Source: Photobacterium piscicola
GTDB taxonomy: Bacteria > Pseudomonadota > Gammaproteobacteria > Enterobacterales > Vibrionaceae
NCBI RefSeq assembly: GCF_900166965.1
Contig: NZ_FUZI01000015.1
Location: forward strand, 1 to 64,000
DNA: 64,000 nucleotides
Direction: 5' to 3'
The notes under the pieces: model-generated
The model's database searches: none
What the model saw: only the letters and a program-made list of their open reading frames with translations
What the model was told of the DNA's origin: nothing
Shown here: one piece after another, positions 9,982 to 19,559 of the stretch
How positions within the stretch are numbered: position 1 is the stretch's first letter
How the letters are laid out: each line of letters begins with the position of its first letter
Position numbers and translations under genes: made by a program

Positions 9982-11223
9982 TTACGCTGATGTTATCGGC
10001 GATAGTAAACTACGTACATCTGAGCCGTCAGGGCTTTGATAAACCGCGAGATTAAATTGAGGTAAAATAGCTAATACGTGATCAAAAATATCGGATTGAA
10101 CCGCTTCATAAAAAGCCCAACGTGTATCATTAACAAAAACATAAATTTGAACGGGTAATCCTTGAGCACTTGGCTCTAATTCGCGTACGAGAAAAGTCAT
10201 ATCTTGGCGAATTTTATTATTTTGTTTTAAGTAAGCTTCTAAATAAGCTCGAAAGACAGTGATGTTGGTTAATTGAAGTGCATGAGCATCACCTGTCACA
10301 ATTTCTGCGTTTCTTTTTGCGATAAAATCCGCCACATAAGGGATAGTTGATAATTGTTGCTGTTGCTGCTCATCAATGAATTTAATGGTTTCGATATCAA
10401 TTAAAATTGAACGCTTAATGCGACGTCCACCAGATTCTTGCATCTGACGCCAGTTAATAAATGAATCTTGTACGAGGGCATAAGCAGGAATATTGGTTAC
10501 GGTATTATCCCAGTTTTTTACTTTAACGGTTGTTAAAGAAACCTCATCAATACTGCCATTTGCACCATATTTATCCATTTGAATCCAATCACCGACCTTG
10601 ACCATTTGGTTGGCTGATAGCTGAATACCTGCAACAAAACCTAAAATAGTATCGCGGAAGACTAATAACACTAAACCTGTCGCAACACCAAGGCCACTTA
10701 AAAAGTAAATTGGTGAGCGATTAGTCAGCACTGAAATCGCAATAATAAACCCGATAAAAAAGATAATGAGTTTTGATAGTTGCACAAAGCTTTTTACCGG
10801 TAAATTTCGACTTATTTGATTAATATCTGCCATATCATTAGTGGCATCAAGGAAGGCATAAGTACTTCTTACTAATACAATAATAAGCCATAGACTTAAT
10901 GTTCTGTCAATAAAACTACTCAGGATCGCATGTTTATCTAAGACCAGCGGTATAACCAGATTGAGCACCATTGCAGGGATGGTTAATGATAGCTTTTCAA
11001 AGACTTTGTGCCGCACCATAACGTGCCCCCATGTCGCTTGGGAACGTTTAATAGCGGAACGTAATATCGCGAGTAATCCCCAGCGAACAAAGACATAAGC
11101 TAAAAAGGCAACCACACAACAAAGCACCATGAAGATGGCTGTTGAAATGCTGTCTTGTGGTTGAACATTAATCCCAAGCTGTGACATGCCATTGGCAATG
11201 TCCAAGCGTATTTTATGACTCAA
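9982..11223 (-). CDS. ybdG: YbdG-like mechanosensitive channel (MscS superfamily)
   Basis: A 413-residue membrane protein with about five hydrophobic segments in the first 190 residues, then the MscS pore and beta domain (SGLGVATGLVLLVFRDTILGFVAGIQL; VGDWIQM; NWDNTVTNIPAYALV). Length and the RDTILG and GDWIQM blocks match E. coli YbdG, a small-conductance channel that responds to mild osmotic downshift. The start codon read here is TTG (11223), with GGAG seven bases upstream. The next in-frame ATG lies 12 codons in, so the TTG is preferred. A distinct MscS-family channel with a periplasmic domain lies at 31260-32915. Confidence 0.85.
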   Translation of the reverse strand: MSHKIRLDIANGMSQLGINVQPQDSISTAIFMVLCCVVAFLAYVFVRWGLLAILRSAIKRSQATWGHVMVRHKVFEKLSLTIPAMVLNLVIPLVLDKHAILSSFIDRTLSLWLIIVLVRSTYAFLDATNDMADINQISRNLPVKSFVQLSKLIIFFIGFIIAISVLTNRSPIYFLSGLGVATGLVLLVFRDTILGFVAGIQLSANQMVKVGDWIQMDKYGANGSIDEVSLTTVKVKNWDNTVTNIPAYALVQDSFINWRQMQESGGRRIKRSILIDIETIKFIDEQQQQQLSTIPYVADFIAKRNAEIVTGDAHALQLTNITVFRAYLEAYLKQNNKIRQDMTFLVRELEPSAQGLPVQIYVFVNDTRWAFYEAVQSDIFDHVLAILPQFNLAVYQSPDGSDVRSLLSPITSA

Positions 11224-11436
11224 AATGGAACTCCAAACTCACCTGTGAATAAAAATATACATGGCTCGATATCGTCATTGGTTTGGGAACACAATCGACG
11301 GTGAATACGAGTACTTTTTTATAGTGATGTTTATCTTAGCATAATCAGAAAGGTACATTAGTGGTAGAATCTTAGAATACCAAGTCTGTATGTTCGCTTG
11401 AACAAGCAGTACGATATTAAAGAGAGTGTGGAGAAA

Positions 11437-12210
11437 ATGGTGGCCAAAAAATATTATGTTGTTTGGAGCGGTCGTGAACCAGGAATTTACAGTGATTGGG
11501 TAAGTTGTAAGCAGCAAGTGGATAAATTTGCAGGGGCACGATATAAATCATTTCCAACCCAAGCTGAAGCAGTCGCGGCTTTTGGAAAACCTGCACAGAT
11601 CTCTGGTTCATCACCACAAGTTAAAAAAGCATCAGCAAAACGCACCACCGTAAGTAAAGGGTCATTAACCAGTGAACAAGTTCATGCATTAACCGCGGAA
11701 ATTAAAATTTTCACAGATGGTGGTTGTGATCCTAATCCTGGTAAAGCGGGATCAGGATTGGCGTTATACCTTAATAATCAACTAAGTGAGTTATGGTATG
11801 GCCTATATGAGCCAATGGGAACTAATAATACCGCTGAGTTAAATGCACTTAATCAAGCTCTGATTTTAGCCGAACAAGCTTTGACACAAGGGCCTACAGT
11901 AGCGATTTTTTGTGATTCAAAATATTCGATTCAATGTATTACTCAATGGGCGATAACATGGAAAAAAAATGGTTGGAAAAAAGCGGGAGGGGAAATCAAA
12001 AACTTAGCATTAATTCAACAAATGTTTGCCCGTTACCAAGCACTAAAATCACAGCTTGTGATCTACCATGTTAATGGTCATGTTGGTATTGAAGGCAATG
12101 AACTTGCAGATCGAATGTCAATTTTAGCCGTCGATACTAAAGTTATTGATTTTTGTTTATATCAACCACCTTATGATTTACCTACTTTACTTGCACTTCG
12201 TGCAGGTTAA
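11437..12210 (+). CDS. RNase HI with viroplasmin-like N-terminal domain
   Basis: A 257-residue protein. Residues 1-50 (AKKYYVVWSGREPGIYSDWVSC...KSFPTQAEAVAAF) are the caulimovirus-viroplasmin fold, which in eukaryotic RNase H1 binds RNA:DNA hybrids. Residues ~88-245 are the RNase H domain with catalytic Asp94 (FTDGG), Glu134 (TAELNAL), Asp160 (CDSKYS) and Asp225 (ELADR), and the GHVGIEGNE loop. It degrades RNA in RNA:DNA hybrids. The frame is open back to a TTG at 11398, but ATG 11437 (or GTG 11440), behind AGAGAG/GGAG, starts exactly at the domain. It differs from the short housekeeping RnhA, which has no such N-terminus. Confidence 0.9.
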   Translation: MVAKKYYVVWSGREPGIYSDWVSCKQQVDKFAGARYKSFPTQAEAVAAFGKPAQISGSSPQVKKASAKRTTVSKGSLTSEQVHALTAEIKIFTDGGCDPNPGKAGSGLALYLNNQLSELWYGLYEPMGTNNTAELNALNQALILAEQALTQGPTVAIFCDSKYSIQCITQWAITWKKNGWKKAGGEIKNLALIQQMFARYQALKSQLVIYHVNGHVGIEGNELADRMSILAVDTKVIDFCLYQPPYDLPTLLALRAG

Positions 12211-12302
12211 TTAAGCGTTGGAATATTTATTGCTCAGTTATAAATTAATCGTAGTGTTAACGGAATAATTTGTAATTGAGTTATTTTTATTAACGTAGAT
12301 AA

Positions 12303-13205
12303 CTATTTAATATTTAATTGGTTGTTTATTTCTCTTTGTAGAAAATCATTTAATAACGTTAGTCGAGACGTTTGTCGTAATGACGGCTTATAAAGCATAA
12401 ACAACTCAATTTTTGGCAATTGATAATCTGTTAACACTTGTACTAATTCCCCTGAATCTAACGCAGCTTGAACTTGAAAGTAGGGCTGTATTGTAATTCC
12501 TGTACCTTCCATTGCCGCCGCTAGCATCGCTTGTCCACTATTGATCGTAAATCGAGATGAAATACGTGGTGAAAAATAATCACCAGCTGCGTTTTTAAAG
12601 CACCAACGATGGGCATGATAAGCCGTTGTGTGTCTTAAACATTGGTGATGCTCTAATGCTTTGGGTTCTAGTGGTATGCCATGTTGCTGTAAATATTCAG
12701 GTGTCGCACATGCGACCATATCGTAGCTACAAATTTGGTGGCCGACTAAAAATTCATATCCCTCAATTCGATCATGGAAAATAAGATCATAACCATCACG
12801 ATAAATATCTGGTGGATTATTATCTAATGTTAAATCAATCTCTAATTGCGGATATTGTTGAATAAATTTACCTAATAAAGGGGAGAGTAGGCTAATACCT
12901 AAATTGACACCGCAATATATTTTTAGTTTACCCATCGGTTCATTGAGATCTAGATAGATGTCTTCTTGAGCTGCTTTTAGCTCCGATAGAATATTAATAC
13001 ACCGTAGGTGAAATTGTTCGCCAGCAGTGGTTAATGCTTGAAAACGTGTTGATTTAGCGAGTAATTTAACACCTAATGATGTTTCTAAGCCATGAATATG
13101 CTTGCCTACCATTTGTGCACTAATATCACGCTCTTCTGCTACTGCCGCAAATGAACCTAACTCAACCGCTCTTACAAAAATCTCAATACTTGTTATACGA
13201 TCCAT
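12303..13205 (-). CDS. LysR-family regulator, AaeR-like, of the adjacent efflux operon
   Basis: A 300-residue LysR-type regulator. Residues 1-60 form the helix-turn-helix (MDRITSIEIFVRAVELGSFAAVAEERDISAQMVGKHIHGLE) and the rest is the effector domain. ATG 13205, with TAGGAAT upstream, is preferred over a TTG eight codons earlier. It is divergent from the aaeXAB-like operon with a 172-bp shared promoter region, the same arrangement as aaeR and aaeXAB in E. coli, where aromatic carboxylic acids induce efflux. The role as local regulator is inferred from this arrangement; the inducer is unknown. Confidence 0.8.
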   Translation of the reverse strand: MDRITSIEIFVRAVELGSFAAVAEERDISAQMVGKHIHGLETSLGVKLLAKSTRFQALTTAGEQFHLRCINILSELKAAQEDIYLDLNEPMGKLKIYCGVNLGISLLSPLLGKFIQQYPQLEIDLTLDNNPPDIYRDGYDLIFHDRIEGYEFLVGHQICSYDMVACATPEYLQQHGIPLEPKALEHHQCLRHTTAYHAHRWCFKNAAGDYFSPRISSRFTINSGQAMLAAAMEGTGITIQPYFQVQAALDSGELVQVLTDYQLPKIELFMLYKPSLRQTSRLTLLNDFLQREINNQLNIK

Positions 13206-13377
13206 TGAATGATTCCTAACCAAAATCAATGATAATTTCTATTATTAGAAACTCACAGTTGTGATTGTATTCCCTATTCGGATATTTATCTAAGCCAATA
13301 ATATGACTATCATCACGTTTTATTGTAAATAAAATTTTTATTACTTATATATAAACTCACAGTAGCGGACAACAACC

Positions 13378-13593
13378 ATGCTAAATCTCGTACCTAAAGA
13401 GATTGCTATCGGAGAAATTTACTTCCCGCCTCTTCTGATTTCAGGTTTTATCGCAATTATTTGTACCTCTTTAACTGTCCGTCTTTTTAATACGGTTAAA
13501 TGGTATCGATATGTATCAAACCCGCCGTTAGTTGAGTTATCGATTGCAGTTATTTATACCGTGCTCATTAGTACGTTTATTTTTCCGTCATAA
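13378..13593 (+). CDS. DUF1656 small membrane protein, AaeX-like
   Basis: A 71-residue protein with two hydrophobic segments, a conserved PKEIAIGEIYFPPLL start and an NPPLVELSIAVIYTVL end, which is the DUF1656 (AaeX/YtcA) pattern. It is the first gene of an efflux operon, 67 bp upstream of the membrane-fusion protein. Its biochemical role within such pumps is not established. Confidence 0.85.
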   Translation: MLNLVPKEIAIGEIYFPPLLISGFIAIICTSLTVRLFNTVKWYRYVSNPPLVELSIAVIYTVLISTFIFPS

Positions 13594-13660
13594 TGATTTC
13601 AAACTATGTTAAGAGATCGTTCTAATACTCTGTGGTAATTTGAATATAATAGAGATAACC

Positions 13661-14566
13661 ATGTTTAAACGCTTATTTATTACTAGTAGTTTCGTCATTA
13701 TTGCGCTTGCTGCAATTGGCTGGAAATATCAACAATATATTATAAATCCGTGGACACGAGATGGCTTAGTTCGTGCGCAAATAGTACAAATTACTCCGCG
13801 TGTTACCGGTCCAATTATTAGCTTAAATATAAAAGATAATAGTGAAGTAAAAGCAGGCCAAGTCCTCTTTGTTGTTGATCCTCGACCTTATAAAATCGCT
13901 GTAGAAAAAGCGAAGGGAAATCTAGATCAAACAAAAGCACAATTACAACGAGCACAAGATGAAGCAACGAGAGAGCGCGAATTAATACAACGCCAACCTG
14001 GTGCTATTTCTGAAATGACATTAGTACAACAGAAAATTTCAGTGACATTAGCTCAAGCGGGCGTTGAAGCAGCTCAAGCAGCATATGATCAAAGTAAATT
14101 AGATTTAAGTTTTACCCAAGTGATCGCTCCTGTTGATGGCTATATTACTAATCTAAATTTAAATATCGGCTCTCAAGTTGTCGCTAACCAGCCAGTAGTC
14201 GCTCTTATTGATAAGCATAGTTTTTGGGTTGAGGGCTTTTTTAAAGAAACGGATATTAAAGATGTTGCCTCAGGTGATAAAGCAACAGTAACGTTAATGG
14301 CATATGGCGATCAACCGTTAAAAGGCTTAGTTGAGAGTATTGGTTACGGTATTTCTCATAAAAATGGGAGTACAGGGCTTTCTTTGTTGCCTAATGTGAG
14401 CCCAACATTTCAATGGATCCGTTTAGCTCAACGTATTCCCGTTCAAATTCATTTAGATCATATCCCTGATGGTATTCAATTCCGTATTGGTTCTTCTGCT
14501 TCTATTGTTATTCATAAAAAACAAAAAAATCAGAGCTTAATTAAAATGGTTAAGGGAATGATATGA
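13661..14566 (+). CDS. HlyD-family membrane fusion protein, AaeA-like
   Basis: A 301-residue periplasmic adaptor. It has one N-terminal membrane anchor (residues ~3-22), then WTRDGLVRAQIVQITPRVTGPI, a lipoyl half-motif, a coiled-coil hairpin (residues ~85-150) and the second lipoyl half (VIAPVDGYITNL). It would link the inner-membrane FUSC pump to an outer-membrane channel. ATG 13661 follows AGAGATAACC; a TTG seven codons upstream is less likely. Its 3' end overlaps the next gene by four bases (ATGA), implying translational coupling. The substrate is unknown; in E. coli AaeAB exports p-hydroxybenzoate-type aromatic acids. Confidence 0.88.
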   Translation: MFKRLFITSSFVIIALAAIGWKYQQYIINPWTRDGLVRAQIVQITPRVTGPIISLNIKDNSEVKAGQVLFVVDPRPYKIAVEKAKGNLDQTKAQLQRAQDEATRERELIQRQPGAISEMTLVQQKISVTLAQAGVEAAQAAYDQSKLDLSFTQVIAPVDGYITNLNLNIGSQVVANQPVVALIDKHSFWVEGFFKETDIKDVASGDKATVTLMAYGDQPLKGLVESIGYGISHKNGSTGLSLLPNVSPTFQWIRLAQRIPVQIHLDHIPDGIQFRIGSSASIVIHKKQKNQSLIKMVKGMI

Positions 14567-16743
14567 CTACAAGACGCTGGGTAATGCCATTAAAAGTTGC
14601 TACAGCTTTAACGCTATCCATCGTCATTGCTTTAGCTTTGGGGTGGAATAAGCCTTATTGGGCTGCTTTTGCGGTGATTGTAATGGCTGCAACAGAAACC
14701 AATGGTCATTCTTTAAAAAAAGGTCGCCACCGAATTATTGGTACGTTTGCTGGCGTTATTATTGCTTTTGTTTTAGTTGATTTATTTGCGCAGCATCCAT
14801 TAGCTTTATTGCTGGCTTATTCTTTGATTATTGCTGTGTGCATCTATCAACAGACGAATCCTAAAAATGGCTATGCGTGGACTATCGGGTTGATGGTGTC
14901 ATGCGTCATTATTGTGATGGGGAAATTATCAGCAGAACAAACCTTTGATATTGCAGCGCTGAGACTACAAGAAACTATTCTTGGTGTTATTTGTTTTAGT
15001 TTTGTTTTTAGTCTTTTTAGCCCTGTATCTAGTCGCGTAGTATTGCTTAACACATTATTAAGTAATGCTAGAACTAAGCAAGAAAAGATAGAACAAGCGA
15101 TTATAGATATTCAATCTAATGAAATGTTAAGCCGTAATGTTTCTTGGAGTGATAGCTTAAAATATTTAGCCCGTATTGATGATTTACTACAAGCTGCAAA
15201 AACGGATAGTTATCAAATAAACAGTGAATTTCCTATATGGGAAACCATCAGAGATGAACAAAATCAATGGGTTCTACTTGGTGGGCATTTATCTGAAGCG
15301 ATTAATCTTATTGAAGAACGGTTTACTACAGAACAAAAGCAGCAGTTAATAGTGGCATTAACAGCGCTCAAAAATAGATATGTAAATACAATCACATTAT
15401 TAAGTTATGTCGTTGAAAATCCACAAGCGACCAATAATTGTATTCGTCAGCATATGGTAGAGAATACTTTATCAGTGGATCAGTTTTCATTGCCATCATT
15501 ACTTCATCATAAAGAATTACATCATGGCGCTTTTATGATGTTGGCACAAAATTTAGTGAAGATGGATACGCTACAAGCGTCGATATACCAACATTTAACT
15601 CAAGCAATTTTGAGTGAAAGTCCATCAAAGATAAAAACAACCAAGAAAGCATCATCTGCTTTGTTTAATATATCTTTAGATTCAGAACGGCTTATTAACG
15701 TTTTTAAGATATTAGTGATTTTTTGGATCAGCGTTGGTTTGTGGCTTTTTATTCCCATGCAAGGGGGAGTAATGGTAGTTATGTTAAGCCTTATTTTTGG
15801 TAGTGTTGCTTTATCGTTACCCTTTGTGAGCCCTCGCTATATATTAATGCATATGATCGTTTGGTCAGTATTAGCATTATTGCAATATATTTTTATTCTG
15901 CCTCATTTAAGTCAGATTTGGCAATTAGGGTTATTTTATTTTATTAATGTCTTTGTACTTTGGTTTTATTTTAACCAACCTCAACAAGTCTTCCATCGGT
16001 TATTAGGTTGTCAAAATTTGATGTTGATGACAACCAGCGCGATTCAATTAGTGCCAACATACAGTGTTGAAACATCACTGTTAACAATACTGCTACTATT
16101 TATCGGTTTGTTGGTTATTTTTTGGGTTTATAATGGTATCTATTCAAGTCAGCCTGAATATGTGTTTTTACGTCAGCTTAGTCAATTTCGAATTCGATTA
16201 CATTTCGGATTAAAAAAACTGGTTAATAAAAATACCAATAAATTCTTTTCATTAAGTATTTCTGCACCAGTACAAGCGGTATCGCTTGCAGAAATGGCAA
16301 GCACGAAGATTAATTGGGTAAATTATGAACAGATTGATAAAGCGCAGGTAACTACATTACTTAATTTGGGTTATCGGTCGTGTTTTTATTATCGTTCATT
16401 TACAGATAGCTATGAACAATGGCAAGCAACGCAATATAATGAAAATATTGATATATTTATTGTTGAGTGTGTTCAAGAACTTATTACGATCACAGGGATT
16501 ACAATGATCTGTGAAAACATTTCAACAATACACGCCTCTAAATTAACCGTATTGCAGGTTAAATTAACAGACTATCGAGGGAAATTACCATCGTTGTATG
16601 GTCAGTTTACTCAAGATGAAATGGATAAAACGTATCAATTAATTACATCTCTTTTGCTCTTTATTGCGTCTCTTGATAATGTCTCTAAGCAAGTAATGGA
16701 ACAGTCTTTATATCAATTAAAATTTACGCAATTTGCATTGTAA
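14563..16743 (+). CDS. FUSC-family efflux transporter, AaeB-like
   Basis: A 726-residue inner-membrane protein with two six-helix hydrophobic blocks (residues ~10-155 and ~378-530), separated and followed by soluble domains, as in fusaric-acid-resistance/AaeB transporters. The signature NKPYWAAFAVIVMAATETNGHSLKKGRHRIIGTF is at residues 28-65. It starts four bases inside the adaptor gene. Together with the DUF1656 and HlyD genes it forms a three-gene pump, probably for aromatic or other weak organic acids. The operon end is shared with the convergent dcuC terminator. Confidence 0.88.
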   Translation: MTTRRWVMPLKVATALTLSIVIALALGWNKPYWAAFAVIVMAATETNGHSLKKGRHRIIGTFAGVIIAFVLVDLFAQHPLALLLAYSLIIAVCIYQQTNPKNGYAWTIGLMVSCVIIVMGKLSAEQTFDIAALRLQETILGVICFSFVFSLFSPVSSRVVLLNTLLSNARTKQEKIEQAIIDIQSNEMLSRNVSWSDSLKYLARIDDLLQAAKTDSYQINSEFPIWETIRDEQNQWVLLGGHLSEAINLIEERFTTEQKQQLIVALTALKNRYVNTITLLSYVVENPQATNNCIRQHMVENTLSVDQFSLPSLLHHKELHHGAFMMLAQNLVKMDTLQASIYQHLTQAILSESPSKIKTTKKASSALFNISLDSERLINVFKILVIFWISVGLWLFIPMQGGVMVVMLSLIFGSVALSLPFVSPRYILMHMIVWSVLALLQYIFILPHLSQIWQLGLFYFINVFVLWFYFNQPQQVFHRLLGCQNLMLMTTSAIQLVPTYSVETSLLTILLLFIGLLVIFWVYNGIYSSQPEYVFLRQLSQFRIRLHFGLKKLVNKNTNKFFSLSISAPVQAVSLAEMASTKINWVNYEQIDKAQVTTLLNLGYRSCFYYRSFTDSYEQWQATQYNENIDIFIVECVQELITITGITMICENISTIHASKLTVLQVKLTDYRGKLPSLYGQFTQDEMDKTYQLITSLLLFIASLDNVSKQVMEQSLYQLKFTQFAL

Positions 16744-16844
16744 ATGATATTGTTCAACTAATGCGTGCAATAAAATAGTGTGTAATAACAGAAAAGAAAA
16801 ATATTGTTATAACGGCTGTCGGTTGTGAGTGATGCCATATAAAA

Positions 16845-16876
16845 AGCCCACTGAGAATATATTATCAGTGGGCTTC
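16845..16876. terminator. Bidirectional terminator between efflux operon and dcuC
   Basis: AGCCCACTGA (16845-16854) pairs perfectly with TCAGTGGGCT (16865-16874). An A run on the left serves as the U-tract for the minus strand. It lies 28 bp beyond dcuC and about 100 bp beyond the pump gene. Confidence 0.85.
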
Positions 16877-16903
16877 GTTCGTTAAATTACGCTGTAATAA
16901 TTA

Positions 16904-18271
16904 TTAAGCGTACATAGGTACTAATATCATCGTGCCGATAATAACGGTAACGAGGCCACAGAGCACCGGAACCACAGTACGCTTAACGACTTCAAATGGA
17001 CTGATTTGTGCCATACCCGATGTTGCAACAATAACACCTGATACCGGTGAAATAGTACGACCTAAGTTTGATGCTTGTAGCATTGGAATAATCAAGAATG
17101 CAGGACTTAAACCAAGCTTAACCGCCAACTGTGGCGCTAACTCAACAAAAGCATAGAAAGGTGCATTACCTGAACCTGTTGCAATTGCAGCAGCAACCGT
17201 TAACGCTGTTAGTAATAGCATCAGTGCCACGCCGCCAGCGCCTGCTTTATCAGCAAGAGCGAGTAGGTTATCAATTGCTCCAATTGACATTAAGCCTTGC
17301 GCAAATACACCTGCAGCGACCAATAACATCACAACGCCTTTAAAAGCATCACCCATACCGGCGTAACAAGCTTCAAGGTTTTCAAGGGTTTCTTTACCAT
17401 TGAAACGACTTGTTAGGAAATCAACCACGGCACCAATGACAATAGAAAGTACTACAATAGTATAAATATCAAGAGTTAGACCTGGAATGGTTTCACCGTT
17501 GAACAGAAAAACACCAACAATAGGTAAGAAGGGCAAAATAGCGTAATAAGCTGGTGCTTTGACTTCTATTTCAGAAATATCCAACTTTTCCATTGGCGTA
17601 TTATTTTTCTTATCAAGGTATTTGTTCCAGAAAAAAGCCGCGACTGACATCACGATAATGGCACAGATAGAAACTGGTAATACGGTTTCTACTGCAAAAA
17701 CATGTAATGGTAAGCCTGATTTTTCAGCGGCCACAATTACATCACCAGAGGTTGGTGAAAGAATGATTGCGGCAGGTGAGGCACATACAGCAGCGGCTGC
17801 TGGGCGAGAAATACCCATTGCGGTCATCATTGGGAATAAGGTTGCCATTAATAGCACCCCAAGACCTGTTGCCGAGCTTACTGCTAATGACATTAGACAG
17901 GCAACAATATAAGCCGCAACTAATAAAACATAAGGTGATTTAATAAAAGAAAGAGGTTTTGAAAATTGTTTTACTACAACATTGTTAGCGCCAATATGGG
18001 TCATATATGTAGCGAAACCACATAGCAACATAATTTGTAAACCAAGGCCACCATTACGGTATTGGAGCATATATTTAACATACTCAAGCGAATCTGTTAG
18101 TAGATTTCCTGTCGATGTGATGCCTTTTGGTAATACCGTGTGTCCTAAAAATCCTGCTAAAATTAATAAAAGAATACCAGCAACAAGCAGTACACCTGCG
18201 GCTTTATATCCTTTTACTATGTAATAGCCAACGGCAATGGTGATCACCAGCCCAATTAACAATTCCGTCAT
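16904..18271 (-). CDS. dcuC: Anaerobic C4-dicarboxylate transporter DcuC family
   Basis: A 455-residue, roughly 12-helix membrane protein of the DcuC family. Recognisable blocks are SSATGLGVLLMATLFPMM, ASPAAIILSPTSGDVIVAA and ATGSGNAPFYAFVELAPQLA. DcuC exchanges or exports succinate, fumarate and malate during anaerobic growth. The ATG at 18271 has a strong GGAG ribosome site. It is a single gene. The 250-bp upstream region is AT-rich and holds no FNR site I could call with confidence. It lies next to a divergently paired LysR/MFS unit that need not be related. Confidence 0.9.
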   Translation of the reverse strand: MTELLIGLVITIAVGYYIVKGYKAAGVLLVAGILLLILAGFLGHTVLPKGITSTGNLLTDSLEYVKYMLQYRNGGLGLQIMLLCGFATYMTHIGANNVVVKQFSKPLSFIKSPYVLLVAAYIVACLMSLAVSSATGLGVLLMATLFPMMTAMGISRPAAAAVCASPAAIILSPTSGDVIVAAEKSGLPLHVFAVETVLPVSICAIIVMSVAAFFWNKYLDKKNNTPMEKLDISEIEVKAPAYYAILPFLPIVGVFLFNGETIPGLTLDIYTIVVLSIVIGAVVDFLTSRFNGKETLENLEACYAGMGDAFKGVVMLLVAAGVFAQGLMSIGAIDNLLALADKAGAGGVALMLLLTALTVAAAIATGSGNAPFYAFVELAPQLAVKLGLSPAFLIIPMLQASNLGRTISPVSGVIVATSGMAQISPFEVVKRTVVPVLCGLVTVIIGTMILVPMYA

Positions 18272-18523
18272 GGAAACTCCTCTCCTTAAAAATAAAAATA
18301 TGTGTATTTATGACGTTTTTCAGTTTGTTTTTCATAAATTACGTGAGTAATGTAGCGAAAAAAAAGCTTATGAACGACTGTTAACCGATCAATATATGAT
18401 CTCATCCATATTTTTATTGATAATGTTAATGGTTTGGTTTTGTTTTTAAATAAAAACTAGCAGTTAACTGTTTTTTATCTGTTAAATTTAGCCTTGTGAA
18501 ATGTGTTTTTTACATTCATTCCT

Positions 18524-19399
18524 TTATTGTTGGCATTGTTGTTTTACATATTCAATGAAAGCTTTATCGGCTAGTGATAAATAACCTTGTTTACGCCATG
18601 CCATAGCAAGGTCTAATTGGATCGGATCTGAAAAAGGGATGGGGGTCAGATGTGGTTCATGATCGGTGACTAATTCAAGCAGTGCTGTAATGGCAAAATC
18701 ATGACGAACAATTTGCAAAATCATTGGTAATAAGTTGGTTTCAAATGAAATTTTAGGCGTTAAGTTATGTTGTTCACAGACATGATCTAACATTTCACGA
18801 TGGAAATAACCTGACTTAAATGCAACTAACTCTTGTCCAAAAAAATCATCAAAACTTAGGCTTTTTTTTGTAGAAAAGTCGTGTTGTTCACTGACTACAG
18901 CGACCATCTGTGAACGTAAAAGATGTTCGATATGTAACGTCGAGGGAACGTTATGATTAATAATAACGCCTAAATCTAGTTCACCATCAATAAGCATTTG
19001 CCGAATAGATTGCGTTCCCGCTTCGACAATGGTCAATTTTAAATTAGGATAGTGGCTTTTAAACCCCATTAATATTTGAGGGAAAAAATACGATCCCAAC
19101 ATGCTAGGTACACCTAGTCTTACTTCTCCTTTTTCTAAGCCGCGCAACTCTTTCATTGCGAGTGTCGCATCATCTATTTTTTGTAGAATTTGTTTCGCAT
19201 GTACCAGTAATACTTCACCTTCTTGAGTCAGTGTGACTTTACGCTCATTTCGATAAAATAATGTTAGATCTAATTGTTGCTCTAATTTTTTTATAGCAAC
19301 GCTTAGAGCAGGCTGCGCAATATGTAATTGTTCAGCGGCACGAGTAAAGTTTTTAGTCACCGCTAATTGCGTAAAATAAGTCAGTAAACGAGTATCCAT
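18524..19399 (-). CDS. LysR-family transcriptional regulator
   Basis: A 291-residue LysR protein: helix-turn-helix in residues 1-60 (MDTRLLTYFTQLAVTKNFTRAAEQLHIAQPALSVAIKKLE), then a periplasmic-binding-like effector domain (GEVRLGVPSMLGSYFFPQIL; VIVNHN-like IINHNVPS). It is divergent from an MFS transporter with a 160-bp shared region, the arrangement of ynfL and ynfM in E. coli. It probably controls that transporter and itself. The ligand is unknown. Confidence 0.85.
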   Translation of the reverse strand: MDTRLLTYFTQLAVTKNFTRAAEQLHIAQPALSVAIKKLEQQLDLTLFYRNERKVTLTQEGEVLLVHAKQILQKIDDATLAMKELRGLEKGEVRLGVPSMLGSYFFPQILMGFKSHYPNLKLTIVEAGTQSIRQMLIDGELDLGVIINHNVPSTLHIEHLLRSQMVAVVSEQHDFSTKKSLSFDDFFGQELVAFKSGYFHREMLDHVCEQHNLTPKISFETNLLPMILQIVRHDFAITALLELVTDHEPHLTPIPFSDPIQLDLAMAWRKQGYLSLADKAFIEYVKQQCQQ

Positions 19400-19559
19400 A
19401 GCTATAGTCTTTAGTTATTGCCGTGATATTAATTATATATTTTCTTTATTATGCTGCTGTTGTTATCGTTTTGTCACGTTATGTTTAGTCTTATCAAATG
19501 CAACATTGTGCGCTTAATAATGTGCACACTAAACATGGATCTTTTTTAGTGGTGAAATC

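Noticed and set aside
17559..17912. 117-residue plus-strand ORF opposite dcuC
   Set aside because: It is antisense to a well-supported transporter gene, with an Ala/Thr-rich shadow composition.
18300..18520. FNR-like TTGAT element upstream of dcuC
   Set aside because: Only one half-site matches; the other half of TTGAT-N4-ATCAA is absent.
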